64,000 bases of DNA, from the NCBI RefSeq assembly GCF_900215535.1, contig NZ_OCND01000004.1, positions 1 through 64,000 of the forward strand, given 5' to 3'. The translations under genes and the position numbers were made by a program. The notes below the pieces were generated by a model. That model was not told the DNA's origin and did not search any database. It saw only the letters and a list, made by a program, of their open reading frames with translations. Origin of the DNA: Pseudoxanthomonas wuyuanensis (GTDB lineage Bacteria > Pseudomonadota > Gammaproteobacteria > Xanthomonadales > Xanthomonadaceae). Position 1 is the stretch's first letter. Each line of letters opens with the position of its first letter. Shown in pieces: positions 28,843 through 37,500 of the stretch.

Positions 28843-29313
28843 TCAGGCGCGGTGGTAGGGGTGATTGGCCAGCATTGCCGCGGCCCGGTAGACCTGTTCG
28901 GCCACCAGCAACCGCGCCAGCATATGCGGCAAGGTCAGCGGCCCCAGCGACCAGGTTTCGTTGGCCATCGCCAGCACTTCGGCGGCGTGGCCTTCCGGGC
29001 CGCCGATCAGGAACGCCAGATCGCGGCCCTGGCCGCGCCAGTGCTCCAACCGCTGCGCCAGCTGTTCGGACGTGTAAGCCCTGCCGGTCACTTCCAGCGC
29101 CACTACATGGGCGTTCTTCGGCAACGCGGCCAGCACCCGTCGACCTTCGTCGTCGATGGCGCGCTGCGCATCGCGGCCCTTGCCGCGCAGGCCGGGCTCG
29201 ATTTCGACCAGTTCCAGCGGCAGCCAGTGCGACAGCCGCTTCTGGTATTCGGCGAACCCCTGCGCCACCCAGCCGGGCGCGCGTTCGCCGGTGGCGATCA
29301 GCTTGGCTTTCAT
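28843..29313 (-). CDS. rlmH: 23S rRNA (pseudouridine1915-N3)-methyltransferase RlmH
   Basis: SPOUT methyltransferase that methylates pseudouridine 1915 in helix 69 of 23S rRNA. The protein has 156 residues (E. coli 155). It begins MKAKLIATGERAPGWV. The SAM-binding knot is LAFLIGGPEGH (about 99-109) and LGPLTLPHMLARLLVAEQVY (about 123-142), and the C-terminal HPYHRA places the conserved Tyr. It normally follows rsfS directly; here 2.5 kb of repeats and a plus-strand gene separate them. The purine-rich region before its ATG (GAGAGAAGAAC) is the end of the larger repeat at 29316-30114. Confidence 0.97.
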   Translation of the reverse strand: MKAKLIATGERAPGWVAQGFAEYQKRLSHWLPLELVEIEPGLRGKGRDAQRAIDDEGRRVLAALPKNAHVVALEVTGRAYTSEQLAQRLEHWRGQGRDLAFLIGGPEGHAAEVLAMANETWSLGPLTLPHMLARLLVAEQVYRAAAMLANHPYHRA

Positions 29314-29315
29314 CC

Positions 29316-30114
29316 AGTTCTTCTCTCAAGTGCGGGGGGAACGCCTTTGTGGAATCCGGTGGCCAAGGCAGTGCGGGACACGCCGTAAACACCCGCTGCG
29401 CGGGTCCGGCCCGCCATCGCAGATGGCGGGCGTTCGGCTGCGCGCGAAGCCGTGCTTCGCAAACGCTTGCCTCTCCCCTGTGGGCTCTCCCGCGGCATCC
29501 ATGCCGCGGACGGTCCCGCACCACCCTGGCCACCGGCTTCTGGACACTTGTTCGGCACTCGAAGAACGGCCGTCCGAAGTCGCGACCTGTCATCTGCCCA
29601 AAGGCGACGGCCGGCGGGCTGGGGGTGCGGAGAGCAGGCCAGGGGTGAGCCAAGGCGGCTTGCGCGGCACTGCCGCGCGCCTTGGCGAACGCCCGGCGCG
29701 CTGCGCCGGGCCGGTTCGGGCCGCGAAGCGGAACGAGCCTGCGGCCCGACCGAGAGCGGGTTATGGCCTTTGGGATGAGATGCGTTGCGCGCCAGCGCCG
29801 TTGCAGCAAGGCGGCCGGCGCCGTCCTTGGGTGGTGCCCAAGGCAAGCCGGGCAACGCGGCTGCGGCGGCGCTGGCACGCAACCCGTCGGGAAGGCTGCT
29901 GTCGCGGCGCCATGCCGCGTTGCACACCTTGCCCAGGCAACCAGCCTGACCGGCGGCGTGCGCCTTGCCTGCCACCGCGACAGCAGCCTTCGCACTCACC
30001 CCAAAGGCCATAACACGCTCTTAAGACACGACGTCGTCAGGAGGGCGGAGCACCCCCAGCCTGACGACCGGCGACTCCCGCCGAAGCCGACATGCCCATA
30101 AACGGGAGAAGAAC
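29316..30114. mobile_element. Multi-hairpin repeat (copy 1), interrupted by a MITE
   Basis: Most of the 926-base gap between rlmH and the PhoX-family gene. Ends are inverted: AGTTCTTCTCTCAAGTGCGG at the left and GGGAGAAGAACC at the right. It matches 52017-52382 (inverse orientation) over its outer ~70 bases, a central ~190 bases, and its right ~90 bases. Inside are hairpins, including the pair CCGGTGGCCAAGGCAGTGCGG / GTCCCGCACCACCCTGGCCAC (each 20-21 bases; 29357-29377 and 29513-29533). It has no open frame with homologues. A 267-bp MITE is nested at 29754-30020. Confidence 0.75.
29754..30020 (+). mobile_element. 267-bp MITE, copy 1 (nested)
   Basis: Nearly identical to the reverse complement of 53885-54151 and of the same length. 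Terminal inverted repeats of about 26 bases: GAGCGGGTTATGGCCTTTGG at the left, CCAAAGGCCATAACACGCTC at the right. The copy of the host repeat at 52017-52382 lacks it and shows the unoccupied site, with GCCCGAC and AGACACGACGTCG joined by a few bases. The flanking dinucleotides here are GA and TT, so a TA duplication, if made, has decayed. No transposase. Confidence 0.85.
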
Positions 30115-30242
30115 CTTTCATCCGCGCATGATAGCCGCGTCGCAGTTCCGGCCATCGACAGGCAAGAGACATGCCTTTGTCATCTGCCTGTTACACGCGC
30201 TTTCTAGCGTCGCAGGCTCCCCCAGCCAGCAGGAGCCGCATG

Positions 30243-31787
30243 ATGCCCGTCTTCGATCCCGCCCGCCGACACCTCCTCAAAGGCAGCGCCGCTGCGATGG
30301 CCGCCGGTGCCCTCGGCAGCCTGGGCGCGCTGCAGGCGCGCCAGGCGATGGCCACCCAAAACCCCGACCCGGTCCGGTTGGCGCCGGTGCCCAGCCGCTA
30401 CGGTCCGTTGGCGCCAGTGGCCGACCGCAGCACCGGGCTGCCGTTGTTGCTGCTGCCGAAAGGTTTCAGCTACCGCTCCTTCGGCTGGAGCGGCGATCGC
30501 ATGGACGATGGCCAGCCCTGCCCGGATCGCCACGACGGCATGGCGGTGGTCGGCATGCGCCACCCACGCAACCGTCCCGGCCGCGGCCGCGGCGGCAAGC
30601 ACGGCCCGGAATATGTGCTGATCCGCAACCACGAACGCGGCGCCGGCACGCCTATCCAGGCGCCCGGCATGTACGACAGCGGCGTCGTCAGCAACGGCCT
30701 GCAGGCCGCTGGCGGCACCACCACGCTGACCTACCGCGATGGCAGTTGGGGAGCTCTCGAACCCAGCCTGGGCGGCACCCTGGTCAATTGCGCCGGCGGA
30801 CCGACGCCGTGGGGCACCTGGTTGAGTTGCGAAGAGATCAAGACCGATGCCCGCTCCAGCACCGGCCAACGGCATGGCTATGTGTTCGAGGTGGACCCGG
30901 ACAGCGAACGCACCAGCGGGCGGCCGCTGATCGGACTGGGCCGTTTCAGCCATGAGGCGGTGGCGGTGGATCCGCGCACCGGCATCGTCTACCTGACCGA
31001 GGACGACCGCAACAAGTCCGGCCTGTACCGCTTCATTCCCAACGACCGACGCGGCCGCAACGGCTCGCTGGAGAACGGCGGACGCCTGCAGGCCGCACGC
31101 GTGCGCGGCCGCCGCAACGCCGATCTGACCGTGGCCGGCATCGGCGACGAGTACGCGCTGGAATGGGTCGATGTTCCGGACCCGGACCTGGACACCATCG
31201 CTGCACCGGCCGGCTTTCCCGACGTTTCCGCCGGCGATACGCTGAGCGGCCCATTCGCGCAGGCCTGGGCCGAGGGCGCGTTGCGGATGAGCCGCGGCGA
31301 GGGTATCTGGTACAGCTACGGCAAGATGTTCATCGTCGATACCAGCACCGGCGTGGACAGCCAGGGCCGCAAGGGTCGCGGCAACGGCGCGGTATGGGTG
31401 CTGGACCTGTTCACCCAGCGCCTGAAGGCGCTGTTCGTCAGCGGCAACCAGCTGGCCGCGCACAACCCGGACAACCTGACCGTCAGCGCGCGCGGCGGCG
31501 TGCTGCTGTGCGAAGACGGCGGCGAGAGCCCGGACGACTACGGCCCCGGTTCGCGCCTGATCGGGCTGACCCGCGCCGGCGAGTCGTTCTACTTCTGCAA
31601 GAACAACGTGGCGCTGACCTCGACCCAGATCGGCAACGCCGGCAAGACGGTGGCCGAGGGCGACTACCGCGGCAGCGAGTTCTGCGGCGCCTGCTGGGAC
31701 CCGCTTTCGCGCACGTTGTTCGTCAACGTGCAGTCGCCGGGCATCACCTTGGCCATCACCGGCCCGTGGGAGCGCGGGCCGCTGTAG
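30243..31787 (+). CDS. PhoX-family (DUF839) Tat-exported protein, putative phosphatase
   Basis: A 514-residue protein. N-terminal twin-arginine signal DPARRHLLKGSAAAMAAGAL (5-24), so it is probably exported folded by Tat. The body is a DUF839 beta-propeller-like domain: EYVLIRNHE, GTWLSCEEIK, RFSHEAVAVDP, VYLTEDD, HNPDNLTVS, LLCEDGG. PhoX members are Ca/Fe-dependent alkaline phosphatases, but I cannot confirm all metal ligands here. AGGAG at 30231-30235 fits the ATG at 30243 (7-base spacing) better than that at 30240. It is on plus between the minus-strand rsfS and rlmH. No Pho box was recognised upstream. Confidence 0.85.
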   Translation: MPVFDPARRHLLKGSAAAMAAGALGSLGALQARQAMATQNPDPVRLAPVPSRYGPLAPVADRSTGLPLLLLPKGFSYRSFGWSGDRMDDGQPCPDRHDGMAVVGMRHPRNRPGRGRGGKHGPEYVLIRNHERGAGTPIQAPGMYDSGVVSNGLQAAGGTTTLTYRDGSWGALEPSLGGTLVNCAGGPTPWGTWLSCEEIKTDARSSTGQRHGYVFEVDPDSERTSGRPLIGLGRFSHEAVAVDPRTGIVYLTEDDRNKSGLYRFIPNDRRGRNGSLENGGRLQAARVRGRRNADLTVAGIGDEYALEWVDVPDPDLDTIAAPAGFPDVSAGDTLSGPFAQAWAEGALRMSRGEGIWYSYGKMFIVDTSTGVDSQGRKGRGNGAVWVLDLFTQRLKALFVSGNQLAAHNPDNLTVSARGGVLLCEDGGESPDDYGPGSRLIGLTRAGESFYFCKNNVALTSTQIGNAGKTVAEGDYRGSEFCGACWDPLSRTLFVNVQSPGITLAITGPWERGPL

Positions 31788-31821
31788 CCGCCGCTGCGGG
31801 CCGCGGCTCGCCGCAGACGGA

Positions 31822-31847
31822 AGAACGGCGCCCCTGGGCGCCGTTCT
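31822..31847. terminator. Bidirectional hairpin between PhoX-family gene and rsfS
   Basis: A perfect 11-bp stem (AGAACGGCGCC / GGCGCCGTTCT) with loop CCTG, placed between convergent stop codons. No T run on either side. Confidence 0.6.
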
Positions 31848-31853
31848 GCTGCG

Positions 31854-32267
31854 TCAGTCGCCGTCCCGCGACGCTTGGCCGTCGTCCGGCGGCTGGTCGC
31901 CGACCGTCCACAGGCGTTCCAGCGCATAGAACTCGCGCACCCGTGGCAGCATGACGTGGACGATCACATCGCCCAGGTCCACCAGCACCCATTCGGCCTC
32001 GCGCTCGCCTTCCACGCCCAGCGGCATCACGTCCAGCTTCTTGGCGTATTTGACCACTTCATCGGCGATCGACTTGACGTGGCGGGTGGAAGTGCCCGAC
32101 GCGATGACCAGGTAGTCGGCAACGCTGGATTTGCCGCGCACATCGATTTCGACGACATCCTTGGCTTTGAGTTCTTCCACCGCCGAATGCACGTTGGCAA
32201 GCAGGTCCGGCAAGGCCGGGGGCGGGCTGGGAAGACGGGTCTTGATGACTTGTGCTTGGCTGGACAA
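31854..32267 (-). CDS. rsfS: Ribosome silencing factor RsfS
   Basis: Binds L14 and blocks subunit joining under nutrient limitation. The protein has 137 residues with a RsfS domain (about 22-125): [40 protein letters not shown] (adjacent), and [21 protein letters not shown]. The first codon appears to be TTG at 32267; ribosome-binding support is weak (GGAG, 11 bases upstream). A second in-frame TTG at about residue 19 is the alternative. It follows nadD with 30 bases between, as in most bacteria. Confidence 0.93.
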   Translation of the reverse strand: MSSQAQVIKTRLPSPPPALPDLLANVHSAVEELKAKDVVEIDVRGKSSVADYLVIASGTSTRHVKSIADEVVKYAKKLDVMPLGVEGEREAEWVLVDLGDVIVHVMLPRVREFYALERLWTVGDQPPDDGQASRDGD

Positions 32268-32297
32268 AGGTTTGCTGGCTCCGGGAATGCAGCCGAA

Positions 32298-33065
32298 TTA
32301 TACCGAAACCGGCGCTGGCCCTACCGTGAAGTACAGCCTTCTATCGGCAATGTAGTCCGCCACCGCGGCAGGCACCAGTTCGCGCCAGGCCAGTCCGGCG
32401 GCGATGCGGTGACGGATATCGCTGGCCGATTCGGGCTGCAACGGCTGGCGCAGAAGGAAGATGCGGCCTGCCGGCTCGGCTTCCAGCGCCTGCGGCCGCT
32501 CGACCCAGCGCGATGCCGTCCATTCGGCCAACGGCGCAGGCAGGCTGCCTTCAATCCGGATGCCCGGGCGGTCGGCGACGACGAAATGCGCCAGTTCGAA
32601 CAGTTCGCGCCATTCGCGCCAACTTGGCAGGCCGACGAAGCTGTCGGCGCCGACCAGCAACGCCACCGGTACGGCCGCCCCGCGTTCGGCGCGCAGCGCG
32701 CGCAAGGTGTCGACGCTGTAGGAACGGCTTTCCGGGTCGCGCGCCGCGCGCTGCAGCTCGCGCCGGTCCACCTGCAGCCCCGCTTCTCCGGCCAGCGCCA
32801 GCTCCAGCATCTGCGCGCGCTGCATGGCGTCCGCACCCGGCGGCGGCCGGTGCGGCGGATCCGCGGCCGGCATCAGATTGACCGGGCACCCCAGTTCGTC
32901 GCGGGCGGCACGGGCAATGGCCAGGTGGCCGTTGTGAACCGGGTCGAAGGTGCCGCCATAGAAAAGCTGGAGCCGGGAGCGGCCCACGGCGGAGGGCGGA
33001 GGGGAAAAGGCAGGAGGAGGTTCAGGCACTTCGGCGTTCCGCCCTGCCGGTTCCGTTGCCGCCAT
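32298..33065 (-). CDS. nadD: Nicotinate-nucleotide adenylyltransferase NadD
   Basis: Makes nicotinic acid adenine dinucleotide in NAD synthesis. The protein has 255 residues. Nucleotide-binding LFYGGTFDPVHNGHL (about 34-48), DPPHRPPPGADAMQRAQML and the C-terminal PESASDIRHRIAAG (the ISxxxIR motif). About 30 Pro-rich residues precede the domain. The ATG shares its A with the holA stop (TGATG), so the frame that continues upstream into holA is not used. Part of leuS-lptE-holA-nadD-rsfS. Confidence 0.95.
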   Translation of the reverse strand: MAATEPAGRNAEVPEPPPAFSPPPSAVGRSRLQLFYGGTFDPVHNGHLAIARAARDELGCPVNLMPAADPPHRPPPGADAMQRAQMLELALAGEAGLQVDRRELQRAARDPESRSYSVDTLRALRAERGAAVPVALLVGADSFVGLPSWREWRELFELAHFVVADRPGIRIEGSLPAPLAEWTASRWVERPQALEAEPAGRIFLLRQPLQPESASDIRHRIAAGLAWRELVPAAVADYIADRRLYFTVGPAPVSV

Positions 33066-34099
33066 CAGGCGACAAGCAGCCTGACGGCTTTCGCTTCGGC
33101 GATCGCCAGCAGCAGGCGCTCCAGCGCCACCCAGCCGTCGCCGTCGGCGCGGCCCTTGGCGATGCGGTCGATGCGCGAGGCCTCGGCGGCGAAGCGTTCC
33201 CACTGCTGCGGATCCGGATGCCGCTGCAGCGCACGCTTGAACGGCGCCTGCTTGCTCTCCCAGATGCCCTGGGCCTTCATTTCGCCAGCGAGATTGCCGC
33301 CGCGCGCCTGCACCTGGGCCAGCACCGCGGTGCGCAGCAGCTCCTTGGTCACCATCGGCATCAACCCGGCCACCACGTCGCCCTCGGCGCGCAGGCCGGC
33401 CAGCATCCGCGACACCAGTTGCCCCTGGCCGGCAAGCATCGCATCGGTCAGGCGGAACACGTCGTAACGCGCCGCGTCGGCCACCAGCGATTCCATCGCC
33501 GGCCCATCCAGGCTCTGGCCATCGCTGAGCAGCGCAAGCTTGTCGATTTCCTGCGCGGCCGCCAGCAGGTTGCCTTCGACCCGCTCGGCCAGCCGCTGCA
33601 CCGCATCGCGTCCGGCGCGCACGCCCCTGGCGCGCAGCCGGCTTTCGATCCACCCGGGCAATTCGTGCGGCTTGATCGCCCAGGCCACCGCAATCGCGCC
33701 GATGCGGCCGATAGCGTCGGCCCACTTGCCGTGATGGGCCTTGCTCCACTCGCCGGCGGTAATCAGCAGGATCACGTCCGGTGGCGGATTGGCGCAGAAA
33801 CTGGCGATGACCTCCGCGCCCTCCTTGCCGGGCTTGCCGGTGGGCAGACGCAGTTCCACCAGGCGCCGGGCGCTGAACAGGCTGGGCGCGTTGAACGCTG
33901 CATCCAGTGCGTTCCAGTCGAAATCACGGCCATCGGCATCGAACACTTCCCGTTCGCCGATGCCCTGGGCGCGCGCCTGCGCGCGCACCGCGTCGGCCGC
34001 TTCCAGCACGCGCAGGGTTTCCGGGCCGGCAATCAGGTAAACCGGCAGCAGCTCATCCTGCGGTCCGCGCGCGAGCAGCTGTTCCGGCTTGAGTTCCAT
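33065..34099 (-). CDS. holA: DNA polymerase III subunit delta
   Basis: Clamp-loader subunit that opens the beta clamp. The protein has 344 residues (E. coli 343): MELKPEQLLARGPQDELLPV, the AAA-like fold with LIAGPETLRVLEAADAVR and VILLITAGEWSKA, and a C-terminal collar domain ending VRLLVA. The start ATG overlaps the lptE stop (TAATG). Position between lptE and nadD is standard in Gammaproteobacteria. Confidence 0.95.
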   Translation of the reverse strand: MELKPEQLLARGPQDELLPVYLIAGPETLRVLEAADAVRAQARAQGIGEREVFDADGRDFDWNALDAAFNAPSLFSARRLVELRLPTGKPGKEGAEVIASFCANPPPDVILLITAGEWSKAHHGKWADAIGRIGAIAVAWAIKPHELPGWIESRLRARGVRAGRDAVQRLAERVEGNLLAAAQEIDKLALLSDGQSLDGPAMESLVADAARYDVFRLTDAMLAGQGQLVSRMLAGLRAEGDVVAGLMPMVTKELLRTAVLAQVQARGGNLAGEMKAQGIWESKQAPFKRALQRHPDPQQWERFAAEASRIDRIAKGRADGDGWVALERLLLAIAEAKAVRLLVA

Positions 34100-34662
34100 T
34101 ACGGCGTTTCGGGTTCGGGCGAATCGGTATCGGACGCTGGTTGCACCGGCGGGCCGGCCCGCACCACCCCATCGACCCGGCGCAGGATCGATTCGGCCAT
34201 CTCGCGGCGCAGTTCGTCGGCAAGAATCTCGCGCTCGGTGCTGGTACCGGTCACGTTGGAGGGCTGGGACACATAATCGCGCGACAGTTCGACCACCTGC
34301 TGCGGCACCAGTTCGGAACCGTCCGCCCGCTGCAGGACGAAGATCGCGGCAAAACGCAACGAGTACTCCTGGGAACGGCCGAACTGATCGATGCTGATCG
34401 GGCGATCGCCCCAGCGCTCGGAAACGATGCGCAGCGTGGCCACCTGCTTCTGGCTCTCGTCCGCGATGACCGCGCCGGAGGCCCGCAAACCGGTTGCCAC
34501 CATATCGGCCAGCGGACTGTAGCGGGTCGAAGAAGTCACCCGCACCGGCCCCAGATCGTCCGGCAACGAGATCTTGCTGCGCAGATGGAAACCGCAGCCC
34601 GAAAGGATCAGGGCGGCGGCAGCGAAGGCGAGCAGGCGGGCAGGCGGATGGAATAGGGTCAT
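34099..34662 (-). CDS. lptE: LPS-assembly lipoprotein LptE
   Basis: Outer-membrane lipoprotein that plugs the LptD barrel during LPS insertion. The protein has 187 residues. Signal peptide with lipobox LILSGCGFHLR (lipidated Cys near residue 23), then the LptE fold: YSPLADMVATGLRASG, LRIVSERWGDRPISID and the C-terminal EREILADELRREMAESILRR (near 150-169). It lies downstream of leuS with a 95-base gap and is coupled to holA. Confidence 0.95.
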   Translation of the reverse strand: MTLFHPPARLLAFAAAALILSGCGFHLRSKISLPDDLGPVRVTSSTRYSPLADMVATGLRASGAVIADESQKQVATLRIVSERWGDRPISIDQFGRSQEYSLRFAAIFVLQRADGSELVPQQVVELSRDYVSQPSNVTGTSTEREILADELRREMAESILRRVDGVVRAGPPVQPASDTDSPEPETP

Positions 34663-34757
34663 GGGCGAAGTCTGGACGAGCCCGGCAGGGGCAGCAAGGG
34701 GGAAACAGGCCCTAGCCTGCCCGATGCCGCGTGAATGGCGGTTGAGACGCTGCGCCT

Positions 34758-37394
34758 TTACCCCGCCACGATGTTGACGATCTTGCCCGGCACGATGATG
34801 ACCTTGCGGATCGTCGCATCCTGCAGGAACTTGGCGGTATTGGGCTCGGCCCTGGCCAGCGATTCGACCAGATCGCGCGGGGCGTCGGCGGCGACCTCGA
34901 TGGTGCCGCGCAGCTTGCCGTTGACCTGCACCGCCAGGGTCACCGAATCGCGCACCAGCGCCGCCGGATCGGCCTGCGGGAACGGCACATCCTCCAGCAA
35001 CGTCTCCGGGTGACCCAGCGCCTGCCACAGGGCATGGCTGGTATGCGGCGTGATCGGATTCAGCAACAGCACCATCGCTTCCAGCGCCTGCTGCCGCAGC
35101 GCGCGGCCGTTGCCGCTGGCGTCGTCGAACTTGCCCAGCGCGTTGGACAGTTCCATCACCGCGGCGATGGCGGTATTGAAGCTGTGCCGCTTGCCGTAAT
35201 CGTTGCCGACCTTGTCGATGGTTTCGTGGATCTTGCGGCGCAGCGCCTTCTGCTCCGGCGTCAGCGCGCCCAGGTCGGCAGCCGGCGCGGCGCCATCGGC
35301 GGCATGCTTGTGCGCCTGCGTCCACAGCCGGCGCAGGAACCGCGCCATGCCTTCCACGCCGGCCTCGTTCCACTCCAGCGACTGTTCCGGCGGCGCGGCG
35401 AACATCGAGAACAGCCGCACCGTGTCGGCGCCGTACTTGTCCACCATGGCCTGCGGGTCGACGCCGTTGTTCTTGGACTTGGCCATCTTCTCGCTGCCGC
35501 CAATCTGCACCGGCTGGCCGTCGGCGATCAGGGTCGCGCCGATCGCGCGCCCGCGTTCGTCGCGCTGTACCTCGACATCGGCCGGATTGAACCATTCCCG
35601 GCCCCCGGTTGCCGATTCCCGGTAGTACGTGTCGGCAATGACCATGCCCTGGCACAGCAGGTTGACGGCCGGTTCGTTGCTGTCGACCAGGCGCGCGTCG
35701 CGCAGCAGCTTGTGATAGAAGCGGAAGTACATCAGGTGCAGGATGGCGTGCTCGATGCCGCCGATGTACTGGTCCACCGGCAGCCAGTGGTTGCCGCGCT
35801 TGTCCACCATGTCCCTGGCGCCCGGCGAGGTGTAGCGGGCGTAGTACCAGCTGGATTCCATGAAGGTATCGAAGGTGTCGGTCTCGCGCTCGGCCGCGCC
35901 GCCGCATTGTGGGCAGGTGGTCTTGCGCCATTCCGGATCGGCCTTGATCGGCGACTTCACGCCGTCCAGCGTCACGTCCTCCGGCAGCACCACCGGCAGA
36001 TCCGATTCCGGCACCGGCACCGCGCCGCATTGGCCGCAGTAGATCACCGGGATCGGGCAGCCCCAATAGCGCTGGCGCGAGACGCCCCAGTCGCGCAGGC
36101 GGTAGTTGATGCGGCGCTGGCCGCGGCCCTGGCGCTCGAAACGTTCGGCCAGCGCTTCGAAGGCGCCGCGATAGTCCAGGCCGTCGAACTCGCCGGAGTT
36201 GACCAGTTCCAGATCCTCGCGGGTCTTGTCGGCGTACCAGTCGCGCCAGGTGCCGGCGTCGTAGCTCCTTTCGTCGTCGTTCTTCGGCGACTTCAACGCG
36301 ATGACCTGCCGGATCGGCAGCCCGTACTTGTGCGCGAACTCGAAATCGCGCTGGTCGTGCCCGGGCACCGCCATCACCGCGCCGGTTCCGTAGCCCATCA
36401 GCACGAAGTTGGCGATCCACACCGGTACGGTTTCGCCGGTGACCGGGTGCACGGCGCGCAGGCCGGTATCGATGCCGCGCTTTTCCTGGGTTTCCAGTTC
36501 AGCCTCGGACACCCCGCCATGCCTGAGTTCTTCCAGGAACGCGGCCACCTCCGGACTGGCGGCCGCCGCCTTGTGCGCCAGCGGGTGTTCGCCGGCGATG
36601 GACAGGAAGGTTACCCCCATCAACGTGTCCGGACGGGTGGTGAACACGGTCAGCACGTCGCTGGCGCCCTCCACCGCGAACGAGATCTCAAGCCCTTCGG
36701 AGCGGCCGATCCAGTTGCGCTGCATGGTCTTGACCGCATCCGGCCAGCCCGGCAGATCGTCCAGCCCGTCCAGCAGTTCCTGCGCGTAGTCGGTGATGCG
36801 CAGGAACCATTGCGGAATCTCGCGCTTCTCGACGATGGCGCCCGAGCGCCAGCCGCGGCCATCGATGACCTGTTCGTTGGCCAGCACGGTCTGGTCCACC
36901 GGGTCCCAGTTCACCACCGAGTTCTTGCGGTAGGCCAGGCCCTTGCGCAGCAGCCGCACGAACATGCGCTGCTCGTGCACGTAGTAATCCGGATTGCAGG
37001 TGGCGAATTCGCGCGACCAGTCGATGGCGTAGCCCAGCGACTTCAGCTGGCTGCGCATGTGTTCGATGTTGGCGTAGGTCCACTTGGCCGGGGCGGTCCG
37101 GTTCTTGATCGCCGCGTTCTCGGCCGGCAGGCCGAACGCGTCCCAGCCCATCGGCTGCAGCACGTTCTTGCCGGTCATGCGCTGGTAGCGGCTGATCACA
37201 TCGCCGATGGTGTAGTTGCGCACGTGGCCCATGTGCAGCGCGCCGGACGGATACGGCAGCATCGACAGGCAGAAGAACTTGGGCTTGTCGGAGCGCTCGT
37301 CGACCTCGAACGCGCGCTTGTCGTCCCAGTAGCTCTGGGCGGCGGCTTCAACGGACTTCGGGTCGTAGGAAACGGGTTCGGCGGCAACGGACAT
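34758..37394 (-). CDS. leuS: Leucine-tRNA ligase
   Basis: Class I aminoacyl-tRNA synthetase of 878 residues. HIGH motif as [18 protein letters not shown] (about 46-63), a CP1 editing domain (about 230-420; [29 protein letters not shown]), the zinc knuckle region ([17 protein letters not shown]), and KMSKS as KMAKSKNN (near 625). Start at ATG 37394 begins with [12 protein letters not shown], typical of this family. A longer frame to 37466 adds a signal-like stretch that is not expected and is not used. First gene of its cluster. Confidence 0.98.
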   Translation of the reverse strand: MSVAAEPVSYDPKSVEAAAQSYWDDKRAFEVDERSDKPKFFCLSMLPYPSGALHMGHVRNYTIGDVISRYQRMTGKNVLQPMGWDAFGLPAENAAIKNRTAPAKWTYANIEHMRSQLKSLGYAIDWSREFATCNPDYYVHEQRMFVRLLRKGLAYRKNSVVNWDPVDQTVLANEQVIDGRGWRSGAIVEKREIPQWFLRITDYAQELLDGLDDLPGWPDAVKTMQRNWIGRSEGLEISFAVEGASDVLTVFTTRPDTLMGVTFLSIAGEHPLAHKAAAASPEVAAFLEELRHGGVSEAELETQEKRGIDTGLRAVHPVTGETVPVWIANFVLMGYGTGAVMAVPGHDQRDFEFAHKYGLPIRQVIALKSPKNDDERSYDAGTWRDWYADKTREDLELVNSGEFDGLDYRGAFEALAERFERQGRGQRRINYRLRDWGVSRQRYWGCPIPVIYCGQCGAVPVPESDLPVVLPEDVTLDGVKSPIKADPEWRKTTCPQCGGAAERETDTFDTFMESSWYYARYTSPGARDMVDKRGNHWLPVDQYIGGIEHAILHLMYFRFYHKLLRDARLVDSNEPAVNLLCQGMVIADTYYRESATGGREWFNPADVEVQRDERGRAIGATLIADGQPVQIGGSEKMAKSKNNGVDPQAMVDKYGADTVRLFSMFAAPPEQSLEWNEAGVEGMARFLRRLWTQAHKHAADGAAPAADLGALTPEQKALRRKIHETIDKVGNDYGKRHSFNTAIAAVMELSNALGKFDDASGNGRALRQQALEAMVLLLNPITPHTSHALWQALGHPETLLEDVPFPQADPAALVRDSVTLAVQVNGKLRGTIEVAADAPRDLVESLARAEPNTAKFLQDATIRKVIIVPGKIVNIVAG

Positions 37395-37500
37395 GGCGGA
37401 GGCTGGCGGGACTGCGGCGGCAAAGCATGCAAGGGTACCGCAGCGCACAAATCCCCGCCATTGCAACGGCTAAGATGGGCCATTCCCGCTGGAGTCCGCC

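Noticed and set aside
29452..30101. Several overlapping open frames in the repeat region
   Set aside because: They cross the ends of two nested repeats, have no homologue-like composition, and appear in both orientations.
37395..37466. Longer leuS start with a signal-like N-terminus
   Set aside because: LeuRS is cytoplasmic; [12 protein letters not shown] at 37394 is the family-typical start.
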